Of a DNA stretch of 44,012 bases, positions 25,420 to 33,872 are shown piece after piece. Within the stretch, counting starts at the first letter, position 1. Every line of letters starts with the position of its first letter. Origin of the DNA: JAIRTY01 sp050257395 (GTDB lineage: Bacteria > Actinomycetota > Actinomycetes > Streptosporangiales > Streptosporangiaceae); the NCBI GenBank assembly GCA_050257395.1, contig JBLMWU010000257.1:1-44012 (forward strand), read 5' to 3'. The notes under the pieces are model-generated. The model ran no database searches and was not told where the DNA came from. It worked only from the letters and a program-made list of their open reading frames with translations. The position numbers were made by a program, and so were the translations under genes.

Positions 25420-28255
25420 GCCGCTCCTCCTGCCCGCCAGGGTGGTCAGCGCCGGCCGCGGGGGCCGCGATCAGGGCGAGGAACGCGTCCTCCAGCCGGC
25501 GGCTGCGGCCGACCCGGTCCACCGGCACGCCGGCCTGCACCAGCGCCGCCACCACGTCGGAGGCGGGCACGCCATCCGGGTGCACGAGCACGCCGTCCGG
25601 GTGCGCCTCGGCTCCCTCGATGCCCGGCATGCTGGTCAGCACGGACACCGCCCGGCCAGCGTCCGGGGTGCCGACGAGCAGGGAGCCGCTCTCCCCGATG
25701 ATGTCGGCCACCGGCCCGGCGGCCAGCCGCCGGCCCAGGCTCATCACCACCACGTGCGAGCAGGTCTGCTCCACCTCGCCGAGCAGGTGGCTGGACAGGA
25801 TGACGGTGCGCCCCGCGGCCGCGTACCGCAGCAGCACGTCCCGCATCTCCCGGATCTGCGGCGGGTCCAGTCCGTTCATGGGCTCGTCGAGGACCAGCAG
25901 GTCGGGCAGGCCGAGCATGGCCTGGGCGATGGCCAGCCGCTGGCTCATGCCGCGCGAGTAGGTGCGGACCGGCCGGTCGACGGCATTGCCCAGGCCGGCG
26001 ATCTCCAGCACCTCCGCCTGCCGGGAGCTGCCGGCGGGCCGGCCGGTGGCCCGCCAGTACAGGTCCAGGTTGGCGCGGCCGGACAGGTGCGGCAGGAAGC
26101 CGGGGCCCTCCACGAACGAGCCGAGCCGCGACAGCGCCGGCGACCCGGCGTGCACCCGGCGGCCGAAGATGGTGATCGTCCCGGTGTCGGGGTGCAGCAG
26201 GCCCATGAGGGCGCGCAGGGTGGTGGTCTTGCCGGCCCCGTTCGGGCCGAGCAGGCCGAGGATCTGGCCGCGCTCCACCCGCAGGGACAGGTCGTCCACG
26301 GCCAGCTGCCCGTCCCGGTAGCGCTTGGTCAGGCCGGTGATCTCCAGCGGCACGCCGGCCAGCCCGGGCACCAGCGTGCCGTCGGCGCGGCGCCTGCCCG
26401 CCAGCAGGATCAGCGCCGCGGCCACCAGGGCGGCGGCCGGGGCGGCCCAGGCCCACCAGGGCAGGCCGCCGGTGACCACGCTGAGGGCCGGGTCGGCGGG
26501 CACCGACACGCCCGGGCCGGCCAGCGCCACCCGGTAGACGGCCGGGACCGGGGAGGTGGCGTAGGCGAAGTCGGTGGTGGTGAGCACCAGCCTCAGCCGG
26601 TGGCCGGGGGCGAAGCTGTAGTCCACGGCGGGCAGCCGGACCGTGAGGTCCTGCGCGCCCGGGGCGGGCGCGACCCGCAGCGGCGCCGCCAGCTGCTCCG
26701 GCAGGGTCGCGTTGCCCGCCTGGTCCACGTCGTAGAGCTTGGCGAACAGGACCGCACCGGCCGGCGCGGTGACCCGGATCGCCGCGGTGGCCGACCCGGT
26801 GAGCTGCACGGCCCTGGTCAGCGGCGCGGACGTGAACGCCGCGCTCTGGCCCGGCATGTCGAAGGTGATCCCGGCCGCCCCCAGGGCGCCCAGGCCGGGG
26901 AACGCGGAGATCGACGCCGGGGTGGCGCCGGCCGGGTTGACCACCGCCTGGGCGGGCCCGGTGAGGCGGACCAGCGTCCGGGCGGTCCCGCCGAGCCCGG
27001 GGTAGCGGGCAGCGGCGGCCACCCCGAGCGAGACCGAGTCGGAGGACGGGTCGAACCCGAGCGAGCGGGTCACCGCGAAACCCGGCTGGCCGGTGGGGGC
27101 GCTGGCCGGCGGATGGCCGGGGGCCAGCCAGCGCTGGAACCAGGCCGCGGTCAGCCCTTCCACCCGGCTGGTTTCCTGGTTCCCGCCGTCGTGCCCGCCG
27201 GCGAACCACACCATGCTGGCGGGCGCCCCGTTGCGCCGCAGCGCCTGGTAGTTCGCGTCAGCCTGGTCCAGCCCGAACAGCGAGTCCTGCTGGCCCTGGA
27301 CCAGCAGGGTGGGGGCGCGCATCCGGCTGGCGACGCTGGCCGGGCTGGAGCGCCACAGGGTGCTGACCGCCTGCGGGGTGGCCCGGCCGGCCTGGGCGAT
27401 CTGCTGGTACATGGCGCAGATGGCGGGCAGGAAGCGGCCGCACAGGGCCAGCTGCCGGGCCGCTGGCCCGCCGGGCTGCCCGGCGCCGCGGGCGGCCGCA
27501 CCGGCCCGGCCGCCGCCGGTGCTTCCGGTGCCGCCCGTGCCGCCGGCGCCCGCGCCTGCCTGGCCGGCGGCCGCGGCGCCGAACCCGGCCGAGCCCTGGG
27601 TGAACAGCAGCCCGGTCCACTGCTTCTTGAACACGCCGCTGGCCGCGTTCGCCCCGCTGGCGGCGTCCGGGAACAGGGCGGTGGCCAGGTTGTTCCAGGT
27701 GCTCTGGGCGACCACCGCGTCGATGCGGTGGTCGTAGGCGGCGGCCAGCAGAGCGATGCCGCCGCCGTAGGAGGTCCCGGCGATGCCGGCCCGCGGGTCG
27801 CCCGGGTGGTCGAGCAGTACCCGCGGCTGCCGGGCCAGCCAGCTGACCAGCTGCTCGGTGTCCCTGACCTCGTAGCCGGGCGAGTCGAGGGCGATCTGGC
27901 CGGTGGAGGTGCCGAACCCGCGCGCCGACCAGGTGAGCACCGCGAACCCGGCCCGGGCCAGGTATTCGGCCTCCGGCCGGACCGCGTCCTTGGTCTCGCC
28001 GAACCCGTGCGCGAGCAGGATGGCCGGCACCCGGCCGCCGCCCGCGGGCGTGTAGAAGGTGGCGTCCAGCACCACGTGCTGGCGGCCGCCCGGGCCGTCG
28101 GTCACGCTGATGCGCAGGTTGCGCTCGCTGATGGCCGCCGGGCGGGTGGCCACCGCGGCGATCGCGGCCGCCGCCGCGGCGAGCACGGCGGCGGCCGCCA
28201 GCACCGCCGTGACCCGGGCCCAGCGGCGGCGCGGCAGCACCCGGCGCAGGATCAT
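25409..28255 (-). CDS. Fusion of membrane-anchored S15-type hydrolase with ABC ATPase
   Basis: 948 residues. A TM helix (about 12-37) precedes an extracytoplasmic alpha/beta hydrolase of the X-Pro dipeptidyl-peptidase/CocE class: LLAHGFGE, nucleophile motif GTSYGG (Ser162), acid GQQDSLF and base GGHDGG, then a jelly-roll C-terminal part. A Gly/Ala-rich insert (around 225-265) interrupts the hydrolase. A second TM helix (about 596-620) leads to a cytoplasmic ABC ATPase (about 637-850) with GPNGAGKTT, the divergent signature YSRGMSQR, VLDEPMNGLDP and SSHLL. The protein thus couples an outside esterase or peptidase to the motor of the adjoining ABC-2 permease. ATG 28255 chosen as it precedes the first TM helix; the frame is open to 28360. 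Confidence 0.85.
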   Translation of the reverse strand: MILRRVLPRRRWARVTAVLAAAAVLAAAAAAIAAVATRPAAISERNLRISVTDGPGGRQHVVLDATFYTPAGGGRVPAILLAHGFGETKDAVRPEAEYLARAGFAVLTWSARGFGTSTGQIALDSPGYEVRDTEQLVSWLARQPRVLLDHPGDPRAGIAGTSYGGGIALLAAAYDHRIDAVVAQSTWNNLATALFPDAASGANAASGVFKKQWTGLLFTQGSAGFGAAAAGQAGAGAGGTGGTGSTGGGRAGAAARGAGQPGGPAARQLALCGRFLPAICAMYQQIAQAGRATPQAVSTLWRSSPASVASRMRAPTLLVQGQQDSLFGLDQADANYQALRRNGAPASMVWFAGGHDGGNQETSRVEGLTAAWFQRWLAPGHPPASAPTGQPGFAVTRSLGFDPSSDSVSLGVAAAARYPGLGGTARTLVRLTGPAQAVVNPAGATPASISAFPGLGALGAAGITFDMPGQSAAFTSAPLTRAVQLTGSATAAIRVTAPAGAVLFAKLYDVDQAGNATLPEQLAAPLRVAPAPGAQDLTVRLPAVDYSFAPGHRLRLVLTTTDFAYATSPVPAVYRVALAGPGVSVPADPALSVVTGGLPWWAWAAPAAALVAAALILLAGRRRADGTLVPGLAGVPLEITGLTKRYRDGQLAVDDLSLRVERGQILGLLGPNGAGKTTTLRALMGLLHPDTGTITIFGRRVHAGSPALSRLGSFVEGPGFLPHLSGRANLDLYWRATGRPAGSSRQAEVLEIAGLGNAVDRPVRTYSRGMSQRLAIAQAMLGLPDLLVLDEPMNGLDPPQIREMRDVLLRYAAAGRTVILSSHLLGEVEQTCSHVVVMSLGRRLAAGPVADIIGESGSLLVGTPDAGRAVSVLTSMPGIEGAEAHPDGVLVHPDGVPASDVVAALVQAGVPVDRVGRSRRLEDAFLALIAAPAAGADHPGGQEERHER

Positions 28256-28342
28256 GCCAAGGACGGTAGCAATGGCGCGGCAGTGGTCCGCCTGCGTCCT
28301 CAGCGCGCTCTCAGGCAGCAGCCCCGGGACCTGCTGATCTCC

Positions 28343-28372
28343 TTGACAAGCGGGAAGCATGCCGAGGACATT
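28343..28372 (+). promoter_or_regulatory. Candidate promoter of the aldehyde dehydrogenase gene
   Basis: A consensus -35 hexamer TTGACA (28343-28348) is followed after 18 bp by GACATT (28367-28372) as a weak -10. The GTG start lies 75 bases further on. It sits in the 191-bp gap between the divergent hydrolase-ABC and aldehyde dehydrogenase genes. Confidence 0.4.
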
Positions 28373-28446
28373 TCAGGGGAGTTAACCCCCGCCCGGCGGT
28401 CGGTGACCGCAGCAGATCAGGGCAGGCTCCGGGAAGGCGGCCTGGC

Positions 28447-29886
28447 GTGCTGGAGTACCGCGACATCTATGCGAGCGGGCAACTGCTGCCCGCGGCGGCG
28501 CCAGACGCGATCACGGTCGCCAACCCCGCCACCGAGGAGATCGTCGGGGCCGCGCCCGCGGCGGTCGCCAGCGACATCGACGTCGCGGTGCGGGCCGCAC
28601 GGGAAGCGTTCGACCACGGCCCGTGGGCGCAGGCCAGCGGAGCTGTCCGGGCCGATGCCCTGGACCGGCTGGCCGCCGAGCTGGCGGGCCGGGCGCAGGA
28701 CACGGCCAGCCTGGTCACCGCCGAGATGGGCATGCCCATCAGCATGTCCCGGGTGCAGAACGCGGACGTCCCGGTGACGATCCTGCGGTACTACGCGGCG
28801 CTGGCCCGTGCGCTGCAGCCGCAGGAGATCCGGGCCGCGGTCAACTTCCCCGGGCACAGCATGATCTGGCGGGAGCCGGTCGGGGTGGCCGCGGTCATGG
28901 CGCCGTGGAACTACCCGCTGACGATCGCGTTCTCCCAGCTCGCCCCGGCGCTGGCGGCCGGCTGCACGGTGGTGTTCAAGCCGGCCCCGCAGACCTCGCT
29001 GAGCGCGTACATCCTCGCCGAGGCGGTCGAGGCCGCGGACTTCCCGCCGGGGGTGTTCAACCTGGTCACCGGCACTCACGAGGCTGCCGAGCTGCTGGCC
29101 CGCCACCCGGGCGTGGACAAGGTGGCCTTTTCCGGCCCGGCCGCTGTCGGCCGCCGGATCGCGCTGGCCTGCGGCGAGACGCTCAAGCCGGTCAACCTGG
29201 AGCTGGGCGGGCAGGCCGCCGCGATCGTGCTGGAGGACGCCGACCTGCCGGCCGCCGCGGCGGCCCTGGCCGGGCTCGCATTCGGCAACTCCGGTCAGGC
29301 CTGCTTCGCGCCGTCGCGGGTGCTGGCGCCGCGGTCCCGCTACGGCGAGACGGCCGACGCGCTGACCGAGCAGGCCGCCACCATGGTCACCGGTGACCCG
29401 ATGGAACCCGGCACCACCATGGGCCCGCTGGTCAGCCCGCACCGGCGGGCGGGCGTGGAGTCCTACGTGGCCGCCAGCACCGCGGCCGGGGCCCGGATCG
29501 CCGCTGGCGGGCGGCGGCCCTCCACGCCGGTCCGCGGCTACTACTACGAGCCCACCGTGCTCGCGGGCACGCCCACGTCGGTGATCGACCGCGAGGTGTT
29601 CGGCCCGGTCGTCACCGTGGTGCCGTACGCCAGCGAGGCCGAGGCGGTGACGATCGCGAACAGCTGGGGCTGCGGCCTGGCCGGCAGCGTCTGGACCTCC
29701 GACACCGGTCGCGGGCTGGACGTGGCCCGGCGGGTCAGGGCGGGCACCTTCGGCGTCAACGTGTACGTGCCCGAGCTGGGCGCACCGTGGGGCGGCCAGG
29801 CCGCTGGCCAGGGCAGCACCTACGGGCCGGAGTGCCTGGACGCCTACCTGAAGTCCAGGTCCGTGCTCGTCCCCGGGCCGGCCTGA
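28447..29886 (+). CDS. NAD(P)-dependent aldehyde dehydrogenase
   Basis: 479 residues of the standard ALDH superfamily, oxidising an aldehyde to its acid with NAD(P). Seen in sequence: PWNYP with Asn155, Lys178 (VFKPAPQT), Glu252 in NLELGG, catalytic Cys286 in GNSGQACFAPS, and EVFGPV near the C-terminus. The usual cofactor-pocket motif FTGS reads FSGP (228-231), an uncommon variant. The GTG start at 28447 has GGAAGG upstream. It is a single-gene unit; the aldehyde cannot be named. It may belong with the mycofactocin-linked alcohol metabolism further right, but they are 10 kb apart and this is speculation. Confidence 0.9.
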   Translation: MLEYRDIYASGQLLPAAAPDAITVANPATEEIVGAAPAAVASDIDVAVRAAREAFDHGPWAQASGAVRADALDRLAAELAGRAQDTASLVTAEMGMPISMSRVQNADVPVTILRYYAALARALQPQEIRAAVNFPGHSMIWREPVGVAAVMAPWNYPLTIAFSQLAPALAAGCTVVFKPAPQTSLSAYILAEAVEAADFPPGVFNLVTGTHEAAELLARHPGVDKVAFSGPAAVGRRIALACGETLKPVNLELGGQAAAIVLEDADLPAAAAALAGLAFGNSGQACFAPSRVLAPRSRYGETADALTEQAATMVTGDPMEPGTTMGPLVSPHRRAGVESYVAASTAAGARIAAGGRRPSTPVRGYYYEPTVLAGTPTSVIDREVFGPVVTVVPYASEAEAVTIANSWGCGLAGSVWTSDTGRGLDVARRVRAGTFGVNVYVPELGAPWGGQAAGQGSTYGPECLDAYLKSRSVLVPGPA

Positions 29887-29911
29887 CCGGCGCGCCCGTC
29901 CGTACGCGAAG

Positions 29912-29939
29912 GCCCGGCGCCCGCAGCCGGACGCCGGGC
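29912..29939. terminator. Hairpin between convergent genes
   Basis: GCCCGGCG (29912-29919) pairs perfectly with CGCCGGGC (29932-29939) around a 12-base loop, 26 bases after the aldehyde dehydrogenase stop and 26 bases before the stop of the convergent repeat-protein gene. It probably serves both. Confidence 0.6.
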
Positions 29940-29964
29940 ACCGCGGGTCAGCGGGCCTGGCCGG

Positions 29965-31287
29965 TCAGGAGACCGCCCAGGACGTGCCGTTCCAGTGCTC
30001 GATCAGCGTGCTGTCCACCTCGGAGGTGGTGCCGCAGTTGGCCGAGCAGGCGGCACCGACCGCCCAGGCGTTGGTGCCGGAGTGGGCGGACACCGCGTAC
30101 AGCGCTGCGAAGCCCGTCCCGCTGAAGTTGGCGGCCTTCCTCGACCACGAGGACCCGTTCCAGTGGACGATCAGCGGGCTGTCGGCCTCCGTCAGCTGGC
30201 CGCAGGCGGACTTGCAGTACATGCCGACCGTCCAGGCGTCGCTGCCCGTGCGGGCCGCCACTCCCTCCAGCACGTTAAGGGCCGAGCTGGGGTTCGGCGT
30301 GGACACCTTCGACCACTTGGTCCCGTTCCAGTGCAGCGCGAGCGTGTGGGCCACGGAGGACCCGTACGCGCCGACCGCCCAGGCATTGCTGGCCGAGGAC
30401 GCCGACACGCCTGCCAGCGCGTTGCTGGCGGAACTCGGGTTCGGGCTGGAGACGCTGGCCCACTTGGTCCCGGTCCAGCGCAGCACCAGGGTCTTGGACC
30501 CGTTGGAGCCGGCTGCCCAGGCCTTGTGGGTCGGGAAGCTGCTGACTCCCGTCAGCACGTTATAGGTCGAACTGGGGCTGGGGCTGCTGATGTTGGACCA
30601 CGAACTGCCGTTCCAGTGCTCGGTCAGGGTGAGCAGCCGGGTGCAGCCGCTGTTGCACTTGAGCCCGGCCGCCCAGACGTCGCTGGACGAGGCGGCGGTG
30701 ACCGATGTCAGCACATTGAGGGAGGCGCTCGGATTCTTGCTGGTGAACTGCTTCCAGCTGCTGCCGTCCCAGTGCAGTACCAGCGTGTCGTCCACCTCGG
30801 TGGTGGTGCCGCAGTTCGCGGCGCAGTAGTCGCCCACCGCCCAGACGTTGGTGTCCGAGAGGGCCTTCACCGAGGTCAGCTCGTTGAAGGTGGCGCTCGG
30901 GTTCAGGCTGGCGCTCGCGTTCCAGCTGGTGCCGTCGTAGTGCAGGACCAGCGTGTCGTCCACCTCGGCGGAGGTGCCGCAGCCGGACGCGCACTCGACG
31001 CCGACCGCCCAGGCACGGGTGCTCGACGGCACGCTCGACACGCCCTCCAGCGCACCCTGGTAGGCGCCGGACACCGGAGCCATCCTGGTCGCGGTCCGGG
31101 ATGTGCCGGTCTTCAGCCAGGCCGGCTCCGGCAGGCCGCGCACCTGGTGGATCTGCTGCCAGACCGTGGTGAGCGCGGTGCGGGTGGGGGCCGGCGACGT
31201 CGTCGCCGGCTGCGCGAGCGCCGTGGCCGGCACGCTGAGCATGAGGGCGGTGAGCCCGGCCACTAATGCGGGTCGCTGGAACACCAT
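29965..31287 (-). CDS. Secreted seven-repeat protein, probable beta-propeller
   Basis: 440 residues with a clear signal peptide (MVFQRPALVAGLTALMLSVP..., cleavage after ALA near residue 25). After a linker, seven repeats of about 45-56 residues follow, each with AWAVG or a variant, then a TLVLHWNGTSW-like strand, then PNPS...N.L.(G/S)V. Seven copies is the number of blades in many beta-propellers. Repeats 1, 2, 3, 6 and 7 carry a C-x3-C loop (for example CASGC, CAANC), likely disulfides. There is no anchor, so it is expected to be released. Function unknown; ligand- or polymer-binding is plausible. The ATG at 31287 has AAGGAGAC upstream. Confidence 0.85.
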   Translation of the reverse strand: MVFQRPALVAGLTALMLSVPATALAQPATTSPAPTRTALTTVWQQIHQVRGLPEPAWLKTGTSRTATRMAPVSGAYQGALEGVSSVPSSTRAWAVGVECASGCGTSAEVDDTLVLHYDGTSWNASASLNPSATFNELTSVKALSDTNVWAVGDYCAANCGTTTEVDDTLVLHWDGSSWKQFTSKNPSASLNVLTSVTAASSSDVWAAGLKCNSGCTRLLTLTEHWNGSSWSNISSPSPSSTYNVLTGVSSFPTHKAWAAGSNGSKTLVLRWTGTKWASVSSPNPSSASNALAGVSASSASNAWAVGAYGSSVAHTLALHWNGTKWSKVSTPNPSSALNVLEGVAARTGSDAWTVGMYCKSACGQLTEADSPLIVHWNGSSWSRKAANFSGTGFAALYAVSAHSGTNAWAVGAACSANCGTTSEVDSTLIEHWNGTSWAVS

Positions 31288-31611
31288 CGGGGGTCTCCTT
31301 GGCTTGCCCCGCGCCTGGTGCCGGCCCGGTGAGGTTGGATAGCCGGGCAAGATTGCCATACCGGACAGCCCGGCGGAGGCAGAATCCGCCATGCCGCGCC
31401 AGCGGAATGACGCACCGCCCCTTCGCGGGGCGGGCCGCGGAATGGACCCGGATTGGCGGTCACGGACAGCACGGAACCGGGCATGGCGGCGGCCGGCCGA
31501 GCTGGCGAAAAGGCAGCTGAATGGGTTCGCCGGGCGCATCAGCGGATCGCGCCGATGCGCCCGGCGAGCATGCCCGGAGGCCGCCGTCACCCGGGCGGCC
31601 GCCCGGTGGCC
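31288..31611. other. Intergenic region between adoK and the repeat-protein gene
   Basis: 324 bases, no gene seen. It holds the strong hairpin 31527-31567 that closes the methyl-cycle operon, a shorter GC hairpin CCGCCCC-TTCGC-GGGGCGG (31415-31433), and presumably the promoter of the repeat-protein gene, which I cannot pinpoint. Confidence 0.5.
31527..31567 (-). terminator. Strong hairpin ending the purU-adoK operon
   Basis: TCGCCGGGCGCATC (31527-31540) and GATGCGCCCGGCGA (31554-31567) form a perfect 14-bp stem around a 13-base loop, starting 45 bases after the adoK stop. No T-run follows. The length and perfection make it the best terminator in the window. Confidence 0.75.
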
Positions 31612-32634
31612 TTACCCCCGGGTGGCCTTACCGGTGACGGCGGGCTGCCCGGCTGACACCGGCAGCCGCGGCTCGATGTCCGCGGCCGCGCCGTCGCCGT
31701 AGGCGGCCGCGAACCGGCCCAGCCAGTCCGCCCGGTCCAGCTGGTACTCCTGCGGGCCTACCGACTCCAGCGCCAGCGTCGCCAGCAGGCAGCCGAGCTG
31801 CGAGGACCGCTCGTCGCCCAGCTCCCACGCCAGCCCGGCCAGGAAGCCGGCCCGGAACGCGTCGCCGGCCCCGGTCGGGTCGGCGGCCTGGCGCGGCGGG
31901 ACCGCGGGCACGGTGACCGTTTCCCCGCCCTTCCGGTCCACCGCCGCGCCCTTGGCGCCGAGTGTGGTCACCCAGAAGCCGACCCGGGCCAGGATGTCCT
32001 CGGCTGGCCAGCCGGTCTTCTGCTGGATCAGCTGCCGCTCGTACTCGTTGGTGAACAGCCCCGCGGCACCCTCCACCAGCGTCCGCACGGTGTCGCCGTC
32101 CGCCCGGGCCAGCTGCTGCGAGGGGTCCGCCAGGAACTGGTAACCCGCATCCCGGCACTCGCTGGTGTGCGCGACCATCGCGTCCGGGTCGTTCGCACCG
32201 ATGATCGTCACCCCGAAACTGCCGGTCCGCTGCATCACCTCGGTGAGCCGGATGTGCCGGGCCTCGGCCATGGCGCCCGCGTAGAAGGTGGCGATCTGAT
32301 TCTGGTCGCGGTCGGTGGTGCACACGAAGCGGGCGGTGTGCCGCTCCGTGGACACCCGCACGCCGCTGGTGTCCACGCCGTGCTGCCTGAGCCAGACCTC
32401 GTGATCGGCGGTGAAGTCCGCCCCGACCGCGCCGACCAGGACCGGCGACAGCCCGAGCAGCCCCAGCCCGAACCCGATGTTGGCGGCCACGCCGCCGCGG
32501 CGGATCTCCAGCTCGTCGGCGAGGAAGGACAGCGACACCCGGTCGAGGTGGCCCTCGATGAGGTGCTCGGTGAAGCTGCCCGGGAACGTCATCAGGTGGT
32601 CGCTGGCGATCGATCCGGTGACGGCGATGCGCAT
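31612..32634 (-). CDS. adoK: Adenosine kinase (PfkB family)
   Basis: 340 residues, closely resembling mycobacterial adenosine kinase Rv2202c from its MRIAVTGSIASDHLM start through RRGGVAANIGFGLG, HTARFVCTTDRDQNQIATFY, IIGANDPDAMVAHT, ADPSQQLAR and the catalytic anion-hole motif DPTGAGDAFRAGF. It converts adenosine to AMP. Adenosine is released when S-adenosylhomocysteine is hydrolysed, so the enzyme clears a by-product of the methyl cycle and suits its place after metK. ATG 32634 follows AAGGACC and matches the family start; an ATG at 32661 that overlaps the metK stop would add nine residues. Confidence 0.92.
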   Translation of the reverse strand: MRIAVTGSIASDHLMTFPGSFTEHLIEGHLDRVSLSFLADELEIRRGGVAANIGFGLGLLGLSPVLVGAVGADFTADHEVWLRQHGVDTSGVRVSTERHTARFVCTTDRDQNQIATFYAGAMAEARHIRLTEVMQRTGSFGVTIIGANDPDAMVAHTSECRDAGYQFLADPSQQLARADGDTVRTLVEGAAGLFTNEYERQLIQQKTGWPAEDILARVGFWVTTLGAKGAAVDRKGGETVTVPAVPPRQAADPTGAGDAFRAGFLAGLAWELGDERSSQLGCLLATLALESVGPQEYQLDRADWLGRFAAAYGDGAAADIEPRLPVSAGQPAVTGKATRG

Positions 32635-32657
32635 CGCGTCCGGTCCTTCCCCCACGC

Positions 32658-33872
32658 TCATCCGAGCCCGGCCTGGCTGCGCAGCTTGGCCGCCTTGTCC
32701 GTGCGCTCCCAGGTGAACTCGGGGTCGCTGCGGCCGAAGTGACCGTACGCGGCGGTCGCCCGGTACCGGGGCCGGCGCAGGTCGAGGGTGTCCTGGATGG
32801 CGGCGGGCCGCAGGTCGAAGTTCTGGTTCACCAGGTCGAGTATGCGGGAGCGGTCCACCTTCTCGGTGCCGAACGTGTCGACCAGCAGCGAGAACGGCCG
32901 CGCCATCCCGATCGCGTAGGCGACCTGCACCTCGGCGCGGTCGGCCAGCCCGGCCGCGACGATGTTCTTGGCCACGTAGCGGGCGCCGTACGCGGCGGAG
33001 CGGTCCACCTTGGACGGGTCCTTGCCGGAGAACGCGCCGCCGCCGTGCCGGGCGAACCCGCCGTAGGTGTCCACGATGATCTTCCGCCCGGTGAGGCCCG
33101 CGTCGCCGACCGGGCCGCCGATGACGAACCGGCCGGTCGGGTTGACGTAGAACTGCCCGGCGAGCTCGTCGGCGTCGTACAGCTCCACCGGCAGCACCTG
33201 GGTGACGACCTGGTCCCACAGCAGGTCCGGCAGCTTGTCCTGGACGCCTTCGGCGTGCTGGGTGGAGATCAGCACCTTCTCCACCTTGACCGGCTTGCCG
33301 TCGCCGTCATAGCGCACGGTCACCTGGGTCTTGCCGTCCGGCCGCAGGCCCGGCACCAGGCCGGACTTGCGGACCTCGGTGAGCCGCTGCGCCAGCCGGT
33401 GCGCCAGCGTGATCGGCATCGGCATCAGCTCGGGGGTCTCGTTGGTGGCGTAGCCGAACATCATGCCCTGGTCGCCCGCGCCCGCGAGGTCGTAGGCGTC
33501 GCCGCTGCTGCCGGACCGCGACTCGTGCGCGGCGTCGACACCCTGGGCGATGTCCGGGGACTGCTTGTCGAGCGCGACCACCACCCCCACCGCGTCGGCG
33601 TCGAAGCCCAGCTCGCCGCTGTTGTAGCCGATCTCCCGCACGGTCTGGCGGGCGATGGCGGCGTAGTCGAGCGTCGCCTTGGTGGTCAGCTCGCCGGCGA
33701 TGACGATCAGCCCGGTGGTCAGGAGCGTCTCGCAGGCCACCCGGGACTGCGGGTCTGCGCGCAGCGCCGCGTCCAGGACCGAGTCAGAGATCGCGTCGGC
33801 CATCTTGTCCGGATGACCCTCGGTCACCGACTCCGAGGTGAAGACGAAACCGTTTCCGTCGGGGGTGCTCAT
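32658..33872 (-). CDS. metK: S-adenosylmethionine synthase
   Basis: 404 residues, full length. It makes SAM from methionine and ATP. Family motifs are all present: SESVTEGHPDKMADAISD, GAGDQGMMFGYATNETPE (the adenine-binding hexapeptide region), HAEGVQ, GGPVGDAGLTGRKIIVDTYGG and GGGAFSGKDPSKVDRSA (phosphate loop). Its ATG overlaps the stop of the short methionine synthase by four bases, so methionine formation and its use are translationally coupled. Confidence 0.97.
   Translation of the reverse strand: MSTPDGNGFVFTSESVTEGHPDKMADAISDSVLDAALRADPQSRVACETLLTTGLIVIAGELTTKATLDYAAIARQTVREIGYNSGELGFDADAVGVVVALDKQSPDIAQGVDAAHESRSGSSGDAYDLAGAGDQGMMFGYATNETPELMPMPITLAHRLAQRLTEVRKSGLVPGLRPDGKTQVTVRYDGDGKPVKVEKVLISTQHAEGVQDKLPDLLWDQVVTQVLPVELYDADELAGQFYVNPTGRFVIGGPVGDAGLTGRKIIVDTYGGFARHGGGAFSGKDPSKVDRSAAYGARYVAKNIVAAGLADRAEVQVAYAIGMARPFSLLVDTFGTEKVDRSRILDLVNQNFDLRPAAIQDTLDLRRPRYRATAAYGHFGRSDPEFTWERTDKAAKLRSQAGLG

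Noticed and set aside
25400..28777. 1125-codon plus-strand frame opposite the hydrolase-ABC fusion
   Set aside because: Antisense to a gene with all catalytic motifs; Gly/Arg/Gln-rich shadow.
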